64,000 nucleotides of DNA, taken from Microbacterium endophyticum (GTDB lineage: Bacteria > Actinomycetota > Actinomycetes > Actinomycetales > Microbacteriaceae). The position numbers were made by a program, and so were the translations under genes. The notes under the pieces were generated by a model. It did no database searches. It was not told where the DNA came from and saw only the letters and a program-made list of their open reading frames with translations. Below are positions 21,008 to 29,654 of the stretch, piece after piece. The stretch lies in assembly GCF_011047135.1 (NCBI RefSeq), contig NZ_CP049255.1:2666001-2730000 (forward strand). The letters run 5' to 3'. The first letter of the stretch is position 1. Each line of letters begins with the position of its first letter.

Positions 21008-21037
21008 AGGTTTGCCATCGAAAACATGACAGATGGT

Positions 21038-21043
21038 TATGCT
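21038..21043 (+). promoter_or_regulatory. -10 box of the lysR gene
   Basis: TATGCT lies 7 nt before the ATG at 21051; no ribosome-binding site is seen. Confidence 0.45.
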
Positions 21044-21050
21044 TTAGGGC

Positions 21051-21992
21051 ATGGCAGCGCAAAACGCGAGCGAAAACGACTTCGATGTCTACCCGCTACG
21101 AGTTGTAAAAGCAATCAGCGACGAAGGGTCGATTACTCGTGCTGCGTACTCACTTGGTTTCAGTCAGCCAGCGCTGAGCCAGCACGTGCGAAGGCTGGAG
21201 CAGAAGCTAGGAATTGGCATCGTCGAGCGCGTTGGCCGCACAGTGAGGCTCACCGAGGCTGGGTGAATTCTCGCTCGTCATGCACCTGCCGTGACGAATG
21301 CGTTGGATGCGGCATCCGAAGAGCTCGATGACTTGCGCGGGCTGAGATCTGGCCGTGTGCGTCTGGTGGGCTTTCCCTCTGCTTCGCCCACTGTGCTTCC
21401 GAAGCTCCTTGCGGACCTGGCCGAACGCCACCCTGGAATAGCTGTGTCGTATGTCGAGGCGGAGCCGCCCGAAGCTGTAGAAGCTGTACGCGAAGACCGC
21501 GCCGACGTCGCTTTGACTTTCAGCTATCCAGGCGACCGTGATGATCCGCATGTATCGAGCGCGCGAGGGTTGTCGGTGCGCTCCATCGGACATGACCAGA
21601 TGCTTGCCGTTCTCCCGACTCATCACCCGGTAGCCCGCGCGAGCTACACCGGGGGAGAGGTCGACGTGGCGCTTCTCGCTGACGAAGATTGGATTGCGGG
21701 TTGTCCGCGCTGCCGTGGGCACCTTTTGGAGCTGTGCGGACGTGCGGGCTTCGAGCCGCGCATCACATTCGAGACCGACAACTTCATTGCCGTGGAGTGC
21801 CTTGTCGCACAAGGAATCGGAGTGGCAACCCTGCCCCGACTCGCTGTCGACTCAGTTCCTGCCATGCCTGGAGTTGTGACCATCGCGCTTCCACGCGGCG
21901 AAGAACGGACAGTTCACCTTGTGACAGCTCACGGTGCCGAAGATGTGCCGACCGTCCGCGCCACCCTCGCGGCGCTTCGCCGAGTTGTGTAA
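21051..21992 (+). pseudogene. LysR-family regulator interrupted by an in-frame TGA
   Basis: Residues 1-71 (21051-21263) form a complete LysR winged helix-turn-helix with VVKAISDEGSITRAAYSLGF, SQPALSQHVRRLEQKLG and ending RTVRLTEAG. A TGA at 21264-21266 follows, and the same frame continues as ILARHAPAVTNALDAASEELDDL and through the whole effector domain to 21992. In the family the position is usually Arg or Gly (LTEAGRILA), so one base change (CGA or GGA to TGA) explains the break. A GTG at 21291 could restart the effector domain alone. Either the gene is dead, or it is read through, or the base is an assembly error. Without the stop the protein would be about 313 residues, normal length. Confidence 0.85.
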
Positions 21993-22028
21993 GCGCCATG
22001 TTCACCATGTGATGAGCGCGAGCGCGAG

Positions 22029-22034
22029 TAGGCT
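22029..22034 (+). promoter_or_regulatory. -10 box of gltX
   Basis: TAGGCT lies 8 nt before the gltX ATG and there is no Shine-Dalgarno sequence, suggesting a leaderless or nearly leaderless mRNA. Confidence 0.5.
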
Positions 22035-22042
22035 AGAACCCT

Positions 22043-23554
22043 ATGTCGAGCTCACCCGATCCCCGCACCACCACTGCTACTGGCAGTGACGTGCGCGTGC
22101 GTTTTTGTCCTTCTCCCACGGGTCTCCCGCACGTCGGCCTTGTGCGAACCGCCCTCTTCAACTGGGCTTACGCCCGCCACAACGGCGGCAAGCTCGTGTT
22201 TCGCATCGAAGACACCGATGCGGCTCGTGACAGTGAAGAGAGCTATGCGCAGCTTCTGGATGCGCTTCGCTGGCTGAAGATCGACTGGGACGAGGGCGTA
22301 GAGGTCGGAGGTCCCCATGCGCCGTACCGGCAGTCGCTGCGTCACGACATCTACCGTGAAGTGCTCGACAAGCTGATCTCGGCCGGTGTGGTTTACGAGA
22401 GCTACTCCACTGCAGCTGAGATCGACGCACGCAACGAGGCCAACGGTCGAGCGAAGCAGCTTGGCTACGACAACTACGATCGCGAGCTCACAGACGAGCA
22501 GAAGGCCGCGTTCCGGGCCGAGGGTCGTGAACCGGCTTGGCGCTTGCGCGTACCCGATCACGACCTGACCTATGTTGACCTCGTGCGTGGCGAAGTCACG
22601 TTCCCTGCCGGGTCTTTCCCTGACTTCGTGATCGTCCGTGCCGGGGGAGTGCCGCTCTATACCTTCGTGAACCCGGTCGATGATGCGGTCATGGGGATCA
22701 CTCACGTGCTTCGTGGTGAGGACCTCATGCCATCCACGGCTCGTCAGCTCGCGCTCTACGACGCACTTATCGAAGCTGGAGTTACCGACTTCATTCCGCG
22801 ATTCGGACACTTGCCGCTGGTTCTTGGAGACGGCAATAAGAAGCTCTCAAAGCGCGATCCACGCGCGGATCTCTTCTTGCAGCGTGAGAAGGGCTTCATC
22901 CACGAGGGGCTGCTGAACTACCTCGCCTTGCTCGGTTGGTCGATCGGACCGGATCGCGACATCTTCTCACTCGCTGAGCTGACTGCGGCATTTGACGTCG
23001 AGAACGTCAACCCCAACCCTGCTCGCTTCGATCAGAAGAAAGCAGAGTCCATCAACGGCGACCACATCCGGATGCTGGAGCCCGCTGTATTTGTCGAGCG
23101 GATCATGCCGTATTTGCTGTCGGCTGGCATCGTGAGTGATCCGCCGACGGACGATCAGATGCAGCTAATCGTGGCTTCCGCGCCTCTCGTGCAGGAGCGC
23201 GTTCAGCTCCTCGGCGACGTGCCCGGGCTATTGGGCTTCTTGTTCACAGAAGAGGTCGTCTACGAAGAGGCGGCGCTCGCGACGCTGCCGGACAACGCTG
23301 GTGAGGTACTCGTCGCCGGTGTCGGTGCACTCGAGCTTGTGCCCGACACTGAATTCACGACAGCTGTGATCCAAGAGGCCCTCGCGGGCGCTCTCGTTGA
23401 GGGCTTGGGTTTGAAACCGCGGATCGCGTACGGCCCGTTGCGGGTTGCGGTCAGCGGGCGTCGCGTTTCGCCCCCACTGTTCGAATCGATGGAGCTTTTG
23501 GGTAAGGCAGAGACGATTTCTCGGCTCGGCGCTCTCGTTTCACATCGGGGCTGA
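22043..23554 (+). CDS. gltX: Glutamyl-tRNA synthetase
   Basis: GltX charges tRNA-Glu with glutamate, and in organisms lacking GlnRS also tRNA-Gln, for later amidation by GatCAB. The 503-residue class I synthetase has [20 protein letters not shown] with the HIGH-like HVGL near residue 31, and the KMSKS-like [11 protein letters not shown] near residue 266. It is followed 86 bp later by a tRNA-Gln gene, a common arrangement in this group of actinobacteria. The ATG is chosen because it matches the family start and follows a TAGGCT box. Another tRNA it would charge, tRNA-Glu, lies at 29370. Confidence 0.96.
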   Translation: MSSSPDPRTTTATGSDVRVRFCPSPTGLPHVGLVRTALFNWAYARHNGGKLVFRIEDTDAARDSEESYAQLLDALRWLKIDWDEGVEVGGPHAPYRQSLRHDIYREVLDKLISAGVVYESYSTAAEIDARNEANGRAKQLGYDNYDRELTDEQKAAFRAEGREPAWRLRVPDHDLTYVDLVRGEVTFPAGSFPDFVIVRAGGVPLYTFVNPVDDAVMGITHVLRGEDLMPSTARQLALYDALIEAGVTDFIPRFGHLPLVLGDGNKKLSKRDPRADLFLQREKGFIHEGLLNYLALLGWSIGPDRDIFSLAELTAAFDVENVNPNPARFDQKKAESINGDHIRMLEPAVFVERIMPYLLSAGIVSDPPTDDQMQLIVASAPLVQERVQLLGDVPGLLGFLFTEEVVYEEAALATLPDNAGEVLVAGVGALELVPDTEFTTAVIQEALAGALVEGLGLKPRIAYGPLRVAVSGRRVSPPLFESMELLGKAETISRLGALVSHRG

Positions 23555-23579
23555 CTGCGGCTCGCCCGAGCTGCTCGGT

Positions 23580-23608
23580 TTGGCTTCACCCCCGGCGTCG
23601 AGTAAGGT
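23580..23608 (+). promoter_or_regulatory. Promoter of tRNA-Gln
   Basis: TTGGCT (23580-23585) and TAAGGT (23603-23608) are separated by 17 bp. The predicted start is about 25 nt before the mature tRNA. Confidence 0.55.
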
Positions 23609-23640
23609 TGATCCTCGGTACGACTTCGGTCTGATACCGA

Positions 23641-23712
23641 TGGGGTATGGTGTAATTGGCAACACGGAGGTTTCTGGTACCTTTGTTCTTGGTTCGAGTC
23701 CAGGTACCCCAG
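23641..23712 (+). tRNA. tRNA-Gln (anticodon CTG)
   Basis: The acceptor stem TGGGGTA (23641-23647) pairs with TACCCCA (23705-23711), with discriminator G at 23712. The anticodon loop TTCTGGT carries CTG, reading CAG codons, and the T arm contains GGTTCGAGTCC. The U1-A72 pair is typical of tRNA-Gln. CCA is not encoded. Confidence 0.95.
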
Positions 23713-23716
23713 CTTT

Positions 23717-23744
23717 AAAAACCCCCGCATAGCGGGGGTTTTTT
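23717..23744 (+). terminator. Intrinsic terminator after tRNA-Gln
   Basis: ACCCCCGC and GCGGGGGT form an 8-bp GC-rich stem with the 3-nt loop ATA, followed by a run of T (23739-23744). It is a textbook terminator directly behind the tRNA. Confidence 0.9.
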
Positions 23745-23805
23745 GCATTTCCGAGGTCGTGATTTATTCATGATTTGGATGGAGCTTTCACAGGAGGCAC
23801 CCGCG

Positions 23806-24309
23806 GTGCGATCTGAAGATCCGAGAAGCAACCACACGTCTCATGTGCGCACTGGGAACCAGTCGCTGTCGCATCGCCGTGTATTCGCCGCACCGGCCGA
23901 ACTCGTGCAGCGCGCACACGTTGATCCGGAGCTCTTTCGACAATGGATGGGTCCTCGTGGAAGCATGGTGAGCTTCGAGCAGTTCAACCCCGTGACCGGC
24001 GGTGCATTTCGCTACGGAGTGGGTATGGAGGGAACGCCCGCTGCGGTATTTTTCGGTTCTTATCATGTGGTCGTTCCCGGTCTCATCGTTCATACCTGGC
24101 AGTACCACGGCGAGACGGGGTTCACCGTGGAAGCGCTTCGGTTTACTGCAGAGTCGCACTCCTCGTCGGTGCTCGACGTGACATCGACATTCCCGACAGT
24201 GGAGGCCTGCGATCAGATGGTGGAAAGCGGCCTCGACGATGAGATGGATGCCAACTTCGATCGTCTCGATGAGGTTTTGTCTTCCCTAGGTCGTTCTGTA
24301 TCGAGCTAG
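23806..24309 (+). CDS. SRPBCC/AHSA1-like domain protein
   Basis: This 167-residue protein has the START-like Bet v 1 fold typical of the AHSA1 (Aha1-like) group: HRRVFAAPAELVQRAHVDPELFRQWMGP near residues 23-50 (read in parts), GGAFRYGVGM near 66, and the closing TSTFPTVEACDQMVESGLDDEMDANFDRL stretch near residues 127-155. Such proteins bind hydrophobic ligands or act in stress responses; no specific job is known here. I chose the GTG at 23806 because AGGAGG at 23792-23797 precedes it by 8 nt; starts at 23743 and 23770 lie on or before that site, partly within the terminator tail. It stands alone between tRNA-Gln and the fructose operon. Confidence 0.82.
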   Translation: MRSEDPRSNHTSHVRTGNQSLSHRRVFAAPAELVQRAHVDPELFRQWMGPRGSMVSFEQFNPVTGGAFRYGVGMEGTPAAVFFGSYHVVVPGLIVHTWQYHGETGFTVEALRFTAESHSSSVLDVTSTFPTVEACDQMVESGLDDEMDANFDRLDEVLSSLGRSVSS

Positions 24310-24332
24310 CGCGTTCTCTGTGATAAAAACCT

Positions 24333-24364
24333 CATAAAGCAACAGGAATAAATGTTGTTTTATG
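24333..24364. promoter_or_regulatory. Palindromic operator upstream of fruR
   Basis: CATAAAGCAACA (24333-24344) and TGTTGTTTTATG (24353-24364) are inverted copies with one mismatch and an 8-bp spacer. The right arm overlaps the -35 box of the fru operon, so it is the best candidate for autorepression by the DeoR-type FruR. Confidence 0.65.
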
Positions 24365-24383
24365 TGGAAGTGCGTTGTAATCT
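24355..24383 (+). promoter_or_regulatory. Promoter of the fructose operon
   Basis: TTGTTT (24355-24360) and TAATCT (24378-24383) are separated by exactly 17 bp, and the predicted start lies about 15 nt before the fruR ATG, leaving room for GGAGG. Confidence 0.6.
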
Positions 24384-24404
24384 TTCATGCAACACGGAGG
24401 TTGC

Positions 24405-25190
24405 ATGTACGCAATGGAGCGCAGAGAACACATCGAGAGTGTGTTGCGCGAAGAAGGTCGGGTCGCCGTCGTCGATCTTGCTGTGAGGTTCGACGTAACC
24501 ACCGAAACTGTGCGCCGCGATCTGGACGCGATGGAGAGCGAGGGGCGGCTTCGTCGTGTGCATGGCGGGGCGGTGCCGAAAGAGCGTGGGAGCACACGCG
24601 AAGTGCCCGTGATCGAACGGACTGCGCAACGCGCCGATGCTAAGCGAGCGATCGCGCTTAGGGCTCTTGACGCCATCCCGCCGGGATTCAGCGGATCGAT
24701 CTATCTCGACGCGGGAACCACGACCGCGGCGATCGCTGCGATGCTGCCTGACCGTCTCGCCGCTTTTGGTGGCAGTGCCGAGGTAGTCACGCATTCGCTG
24801 ACGCTCGCACCGATCGTCGCTGGCGTTCCGAGTATTTCGCTCTTCATCATTGGCGGACGAATTCGCGGTGTCACCGCAGCAGCAGTCGGTGCATCGACGG
24901 TCCGGTCGATCGCTGCGATTCGGCCCGACATCGCATTTATTGGCGCGAACGGAATTTCCGCTGAGTTCGGGCTGAGTACGCCCGATGCTGAAGAGGCTGC
25001 GGTAAAAGAAGCGATCGTACGCGCGGCGCGGCGTGTTGTCGTCGTTGCGGACTCGAGCAAATTCGGGCAAGAGCTGCTCGTGGGGTTCGCAGCCCTTTCC
25101 GAAATCGACGTAATTGTGAGTGATGCTCCTGTGTATACCGAACTTTCTGAAGCACTAGCGACTGCTGGCGTTGAGGCGTGGATCGCATGA
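24405..25190 (+). CDS. fruR: DeoR-family repressor of the fructose PTS operon
   Basis: This 261-residue repressor has an N-terminal DeoR helix-turn-helix (VAVVDLAVRFDVTTETVRRDL near residues 17-37, and VHGGAV just after) and a sugar-phosphate-binding domain with IYLDAGTTTAAIA near 101 and VADSSKFGQELL near 217. In this family the inducer is usually fructose-1-phosphate. The ATG at 24405 has GGAGG 6 nt before it; the ORF's earlier ATG at 24387 lies next to the -10 box. The stop overlaps the fruK start (ATGA). A 32-bp palindrome over its own promoter suggests autorepression and control of fruK-fruA-ptsH. Confidence 0.92.
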   Translation: MYAMERREHIESVLREEGRVAVVDLAVRFDVTTETVRRDLDAMESEGRLRRVHGGAVPKERGSTREVPVIERTAQRADAKRAIALRALDAIPPGFSGSIYLDAGTTTAAIAAMLPDRLAAFGGSAEVVTHSLTLAPIVAGVPSISLFIIGGRIRGVTAAAVGASTVRSIAAIRPDIAFIGANGISAEFGLSTPDAEEAAVKEAIVRAARRVVVVADSSKFGQELLVGFAALSEIDVIVSDAPVYTELSEALATAGVEAWIA

Positions 25191-26143
25191 TCGTTACGGT
25201 GACGGCAAACCCATCGCTTGACCGGGCCATGGTCCTTGACGCGCCGCTCGAGGTCGGAATCGTCCAGGCTGCCGCTTCTACTCGCGAGGATGCCGGCGGC
25301 AAAGGCATCAACGTCGGGCGCGTGATTCAAGCCGCGGGAGAAGAAACGCTCGCTGTGTTGCCGCTGGCCCAGAACGACCCATTTGCTGCGCTTCTCGGTG
25401 AAACCGGCCTTCCATTTCATGCGGTGCCGGTGCATGGTCACGCTCGATCGAACCTGACGATTACAGATCCGGCTGGCGTCACAACAAAGCTCAACCTACC
25501 AGGTGCTGCACTGCGAAGCGGTGAGACCGACGCCTTGCTCGCGATCATCGTCGCTGCGTGCGAAGACGCTGACTGGCTCGTCCTGGCGGGCTCTTTGCCT
25601 CAGGGGATGAATGTAGATTTCTACGTTGACGTGATTGTCGCCGTTCGTGCCCGATGGGGAGACGCCGCTCCTCGGATTGCGGTGGATACCTCGGGCGCAC
25701 CACTGCGCGCAGTCGTCGCTTCGGGGCATCCCGATCTCATCAAGCCCAATGAACATGAGCTCGCGGACTTGGCTGGTGTCGATGCTCCCACCGAGGATCT
25801 CTTAAACGCGGTGCTTCCGATTGCTGCGTCCCTGGTGCCAGATCGCGTCGGCGCCGCCCTCATCACCCTCGGCGGTGACGGCGCGGTTTTCGTCGATGGT
25901 TCTGGTGCACTCTTGGCTCCTGCGCCCCGCATTCACGTGGCGAGCACTGTCGGCGCGGGCGATAGCTCACTGGCCGGCTTTTTGCTCGCCGACGTTCGTG
26001 GTGCAGCCCCGAGCGAGTGTTTGGCCAGCGCGATCAGATATGGCGCCGCTGCGGCGACTTTGCCCGGCACACAGCCTCCGACGTCATCGGACTTTCCACC
26101 CGGCGAGATCGTCGTGCGACGGCGAAGCAACCCTCTTACCTAA
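25187..26143 (+). CDS. fruK: 1-phosphofructokinase
   Basis: FruK phosphorylates fructose-1-phosphate, made by the fructose PTS, to fructose-1,6-bisphosphate. The 318-residue PfkB-family kinase begins MIVTVTANPSLDR, has DAGGKGINVGRV near residue 37 and the C-terminal signature VGAGDSSLAGFLLAD with the catalytic aspartate near residue 258. The ATG at 25187 overlaps the fruR stop as ATGA. It is followed 34 bp later by fruA. Tagatose-6-phosphate kinase is a related family, but the surrounding fru genes decide the call. Confidence 0.94.
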   Translation: MIVTVTANPSLDRAMVLDAPLEVGIVQAAASTREDAGGKGINVGRVIQAAGEETLAVLPLAQNDPFAALLGETGLPFHAVPVHGHARSNLTITDPAGVTTKLNLPGAALRSGETDALLAIIVAACEDADWLVLAGSLPQGMNVDFYVDVIVAVRARWGDAAPRIAVDTSGAPLRAVVASGHPDLIKPNEHELADLAGVDAPTEDLLNAVLPIAASLVPDRVGAALITLGGDGAVFVDGSGALLAPAPRIHVASTVGAGDSSLAGFLLADVRGAAPSECLASAIRYGAAAATLPGTQPPTSSDFPPGEIVVRRRSNPLT

Positions 26144-26177
26144 CTAACCCTCACACCACTGAAATATGGAGGACATC

Positions 26178-28250
26178 GTGTCCCACACAATCACCTCTGA
26201 ACTCGTGTCTCTCGACACGAGTCTCGGAGCAGACAAGGCAGCCGTCATTCGCGCTCTCGCCGAGCGCGTTGTCGCGCAGGGGCGCGCGACAGATGCCGAA
26301 GCGCTGTTCGCTGACGCATGGGCCCGCGAACAGAAAGATGAGACCGGCCTTCCGGGCGGAATCGCTATTCCCCACGCGAAGAGTGCTGCGGTGACCGAGC
26401 CGTCGCTGGCATTTGCCCGTCTGACGCCGGGCGTGGATTTCGGCGCCGACGACGGACCTGCCGATCTCGTGTTCCTCATCGCTGCACCCGCTGACGCCGC
26501 TGAGGCGCACTTGGCGGTGCTTTCGAAGCTCGCACGCAGTCTCATGCAAGATGACTTCACCTCGGGCCTTCGTGCAGCGAAGAGCGCAGACGAAGTGGTT
26601 GCAATCGTGCAGAACGCTATCGGAGAAGGCAACGCTGCCTCGGCAGCCGCACCCGCGGCCGCCGGTGCGGCATCGTCAACAACTCCGTCTGCGTCCGATG
26701 AGCTCTCTATCAACGGACGCCCCGCGCGCATCGTCGCCGTGACGGCATGTGCGACGGGAATCGCCCACACCTTCATGGCCGCTGATGCTCTCACCGCGGC
26801 GGGAAAGAAGGCCGGAATCGATTTGGTCGTTGAGCCTCAGGGTTCTAGCGGTTACCAGGCGATTGATCCTTCGGTGATCGCCAATGCGGATGCTGTCATT
26901 TTTGCTGTGGACGTTGACGTTCGCGAACCGCAGCGTTTTGCGGGCAAGCCCGTCGCTCGCGCAGGTGTCAAGCGCGGCATCGAGCACCCAGACCAAATGA
27001 TTGCTGATGCAATAGCGGCGGCAAAAAACCCGCAGGGTTCGCGCGTGAGCGGTTCCGCAGGGTCGTCAACCGCTGATGCTCCGGCCCAACCCACATCGTG
27101 GGGTGCCCGCATCCAGCGGATTTTGCTCACGGGTGTGAGCTACATGATTCCGTTCGTTGCCGGTGGCGGTTTGTTGATCGCTCTGGGCTTCTTACTCGGC
27201 GGATATCAGGTCACCGACAACGCGGCGACGGTCATCACACAGAACTCCCTGTGGGATCTGCCCACGACAGACATCACGTCGAACCTCGGCCCGCTCGGCC
27301 AGTATCTCGGCTCAGTGTTCTTCATGATCGGCGCAACCTCGATGGGCTTTTTGGTCTCGGCTCTTGCCGGGTACATCGCGTTCGCCATCGCTGACCGCCC
27401 CGGTATTGCGCCGGGTTTTGTCGCGGGAGCGGTAGCCGTCCTCATGAACGCTGGCTTCATCGGTGGCATCATCGGTGGTCTGCTTGCCGGCTTCATCGCG
27501 TGGTGGCTCGGTCGTCTCAACCCGCCCGCATGGCTGCGCGGTCTGATGCCGGTTGTCATTATCCCGCTGATCGGCTCGCTCATCGCTTCTGGGCTGATGA
27601 TTCTCTTCCTCGGTCGACCCATCGCATCTCTTATGGAATTGCTGAATGAGGGTCTGACGAACCTCGCAGCGACAGATGCGATCGTGGTCGTTGGAATCAT
27701 CCTCGGTCTGATGATGTGCTTCGACCTCGGCGGTCCGGTCAACAAGGTCGCCTACGCGTTTGCAACGGCAGGGCTCGCGAGTGCATCGACCGCCGACATT
27801 CACGCCGTACCCTTCCTCATCATGGCCGCGGTTATGGCCTCAGGTATGGTTCCCCCGCTCGCTATGGCGCTCGCATCCACAGTGCTCTCCCGCAAGGTAT
27901 TTACCCCGGTCGAGCGTGAAAACGGTAAGGCTGCGTGGCTGCTCGGCGCGTCGTTCATCAGCGAAGGTGCAATTCCGTTCGCCGCTGCCGACCCGCTGCG
28001 CGTGATCCCGGCATCAATGGTCGGTGGCGCGATCACCGGTGGAATGAGCATGCTCCTGGGCGTCTCATCGCTTGCCCCCCACGGTGGTATTTTCGTGTTC
28101 TTTGCGATCAACCCGTTCTGGGCATTCGCTCTTTCGATTGCCGTTGGTACCGTCGTCACTGCTCTGATCGTCGTCGCATTGAAGACGTTCGTCGGCCGGA
28201 AAGAACTCCAAGAAGCTGAAGAGAACCCAGCTGTAGCCGTCGCGGTCTGA
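26178..28250 (+). CDS. fruA: Fructose-specific PTS enzyme IIABC
   Basis: FruA imports fructose through the membrane and phosphorylates it at carbon 1. The 690-residue fusion has an EIIA domain (about 1-150, phospho-histidine H66 in GIAIPHAKS), an Ala/Ser-rich linker, an EIIB domain (about 180-280, phospho-cysteine C191 in VTACATGIAHTF), and an EIIC permease domain from about 310 with eight or more hydrophobic segments. The GTG at 26178 is preceded by GGAGG (26168-26172) at 5 nt; the ATG at 26166 would lie on that ribosome-binding site. It receives phosphate from HPr, encoded 34 bp downstream. Confidence 0.94.
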   Translation: MSHTITSELVSLDTSLGADKAAVIRALAERVVAQGRATDAEALFADAWAREQKDETGLPGGIAIPHAKSAAVTEPSLAFARLTPGVDFGADDGPADLVFLIAAPADAAEAHLAVLSKLARSLMQDDFTSGLRAAKSADEVVAIVQNAIGEGNAASAAAPAAAGAASSTTPSASDELSINGRPARIVAVTACATGIAHTFMAADALTAAGKKAGIDLVVEPQGSSGYQAIDPSVIANADAVIFAVDVDVREPQRFAGKPVARAGVKRGIEHPDQMIADAIAAAKNPQGSRVSGSAGSSTADAPAQPTSWGARIQRILLTGVSYMIPFVAGGGLLIALGFLLGGYQVTDNAATVITQNSLWDLPTTDITSNLGPLGQYLGSVFFMIGATSMGFLVSALAGYIAFAIADRPGIAPGFVAGAVAVLMNAGFIGGIIGGLLAGFIAWWLGRLNPPAWLRGLMPVVIIPLIGSLIASGLMILFLGRPIASLMELLNEGLTNLAATDAIVVVGIILGLMMCFDLGGPVNKVAYAFATAGLASASTADIHAVPFLIMAAVMASGMVPPLAMALASTVLSRKVFTPVERENGKAAWLLGASFISEGAIPFAAADPLRVIPASMVGGAITGGMSMLLGVSSLAPHGGIFVFFAINPFWAFALSIAVGTVVTALIVVALKTFVGRKELQEAEENPAVAVAV

Positions 28251-28284
28251 TTAGCTGGTACTAGGACCAACGTAAGGAGACACC

Positions 28285-28554
28285 ATGGCAGAACGCCAGG
28301 CCACAATCGCGAGCTCGTCGGGGCTTCATGCTCGCCCCGCAAAGCTGTTCGTGCAGGCGGTGCAAGAGAAGAAGGTTCCCGTGACCATCGCGGTCGAGGG
28401 TGGTGCTGATCTGAATGCGGGAAGCATCCTTTCGCTCATGGGGTTGGGCGCGGCCCAGGGCACCGTGGTGACGCTCAAGGCCGAGGGCGACGGCGCCGAG
28501 CAGGCGCTCGACGAACTTGTCGCACTTCTTGAGACGGACCTCGACGCGGCGTAA
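28285..28554 (+). CDS. ptsH: Phosphocarrier protein HPr
   Basis: HPr carries phosphate from enzyme I to PTS enzymes II. The 89-residue protein has the active-site SSGLHARPAKLF with H15, and the SILSLMGLGA segment around the position of the regulatory serine in firmicutes; no HPr kinase gene is visible here. The ATG follows AAGGAG at 28274-28279. It closes the operon fruR-fruK-fruA-ptsH and is followed by a long bidirectional terminator. The general PTS enzyme I (ptsI) is not in the window. Confidence 0.95.
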   Translation: MAERQATIASSSGLHARPAKLFVQAVQEKKVPVTIAVEGGADLNAGSILSLMGLGAAQGTVVTLKAEGDGAEQALDELVALLETDLDAA

Positions 28555-28560
28555 CTCGCC

Positions 28561-28615
28561 AAAAAGACGGATGCCGCGGCAATCCCCTACGGGGTGCCGC
28601 GGCATCCGTCTTTTT
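28561..28615. terminator. Bidirectional terminator between ptsH and the MBL-fold gene
   Basis: Positions 28561-28581 and 28595-28615 form a perfect 21-bp stem with A-run and T-run ends; the loop contains a further CCCC/GGGG pairing. It ends both the fru operon and the convergent gene. Confidence 0.93.
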
Positions 28616-28622
28616 GGAGCGA

Positions 28623-29261
28623 CTAGAGCTCTGTGGAGTCACCGGGTTCAAGCTCGATGAACTCACCGTCACCCTGCTCGACCGCCCATTTGAGACGCTC
28701 GCGTCCCATCCCGAGCCCCGCTTGCGAGAGGGTCATGTCGTGCGTTGCGAACACAGCCTGCGGCGATACTGCGAGCACGAAGTCGATTGCGTCGCCTATT
28801 TTTAACCACGGTGCACCAACGGGTGCTGCAAGCAGCTTGACCTTTGTATGCTTCGGCACTGCATAAGAGTCACCCGGGTAATAGAACTCGTCGTTCACTA
28901 AGACGCCGACGTTGTCGATCATCGGGATGCTCTCGTGAATCACTGCGTGGTCGCCACCGAAGAATTTTAGTGCGAACGGCGCGAGGCTCACTGCGTCCCC
29001 GGGCTTCACGATTGTTATCTCGTATCCGGGAGCGGCCTTGGCGACACCCTCCGGCGCGAAGATAGGAATGCCGGGGTGTGCGGCGAGTATTCGATCGAGG
29101 TGAGCTGGTGTCCAGTGGTCTGGATGCTCGTGCGTCAGAACGACGCCAGCGACGCTCCCCAGCTCTGCCAGGGGAGAGGTGAAGACGCCCGGGTCGATAA
29201 TGAGGGCTGCACCCTCGTTCTCGATTTTCAAGGCGGCATGTTCGTACTTAGTCACTCGCAT
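28623..29261 (-). CDS. MBL-fold metal-dependent hydrolase (UlaG-like)
   Basis: This 212-residue metallo-beta-lactamase fold protein binds metals through THEHPDHW (H44, H46, D48, H49) plus later histidines such as GGDHAVIHES near residue 102 and FATHDMTLS near 172. The length and motif spacing resemble UlaG/L-ascorbate-6-phosphate-lactonase relatives and small Zn-dependent hydrolases, but its substrate is unknown. It converges on ptsH across a strong shared terminator. The ATG is chosen as the first in frame with the family start (MRVTKYEHAALKIE). Confidence 0.88.
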   Translation of the reverse strand: MRVTKYEHAALKIENEGAALIIDPGVFTSPLAELGSVAGVVLTHEHPDHWTPAHLDRILAAHPGIPIFAPEGVAKAAPGYEITIVKPGDAVSLAPFALKFFGGDHAVIHESIPMIDNVGVLVNDEFYYPGDSYAVPKHTKVKLLAAPVGAPWLKIGDAIDFVLAVSPQAVFATHDMTLSQAGLGMGRERLKWAVEQGDGEFIELEPGDSTEL

Positions 29262-29322
29262 AACGCTCAGTCAACTCCCGCAATTACCTTGCGGCAAGCA
29301 GCGACGCGGGATCGAGCTCGAT

Positions 29323-29352
29323 TTGTCTGGTCTGTGTTTCTCATGGCATAAT
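29323..29352 (+). promoter_or_regulatory. Promoter of tRNA-Glu
   Basis: TTGTCT (29323-29328) and CATAAT (29347-29352) are 18 bp apart, ending 17 nt before the tRNA. Confidence 0.5.
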
Positions 29353-29369
29353 CGAACGGTTGCGTGAAC

Positions 29370-29445
29370 GGCCCCATCGTATAGCGGCCTAGTACCTCGC
29401 CCTCTCACGGCGGTAACGCGGGTTCGAATCCCGCTGGGGTCACCA
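29370..29445 (+). tRNA. tRNA-Glu (anticodon CTC)
   Basis: The acceptor GGCCCCA (29370-29376) pairs with TGGGGTC (29435-29441); discriminator A and an encoded CCA follow. The anticodon loop CTCTCAC carries CTC for GAG codons, and the T arm contains GGTTCGAATCC. Confidence 0.96.
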
Positions 29446-29447
29446 AC

Positions 29448-29480
29448 CGAAAACGCCCGTCCTTAGGACGGGCGTTTTCG
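29448..29480 (+). terminator. Intrinsic terminator after tRNA-Glu
   Basis: A 15-bp stem (GGACGGGCGTTTTCG pairs with its complement at 29448-29462) with the loop TTA includes the T-run in its descending arm. It begins 3 nt after the CCA end. Confidence 0.88.
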
Positions 29481-29547
29481 TATTGACGCGTTACTTCGCC
29501 GAAAGTGCGGTAGTGTTGACATCGATAGGCGGACTCTCATTCGTCTC

Positions 29548-29580
29548 GCCCCGGTTGTGTGGTAACGGCCGGGGCTTTTT
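29548..29580 (+). terminator. Terminator-like stem upstream of the yidC-type locus
   Basis: GCCCCGG (29548-29554) pairs with CCGGGGC (29569-29575) followed by TTTTT. TTGACA at 29516-29521 and TAGTGT at 29511-29516 lie just upstream, so a short terminated RNA or an attenuator for the downstream genes is possible. I see no gene between 29481 and 29654. Confidence 0.55.
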
Positions 29581-29654
29581 CTCTGCCTATTTGCTTTCCT
29601 CAGTGCCCTGTCAGCGTGCTAGCTTGAGACGTCCTGAACGAGGGGAGAGTGCGC

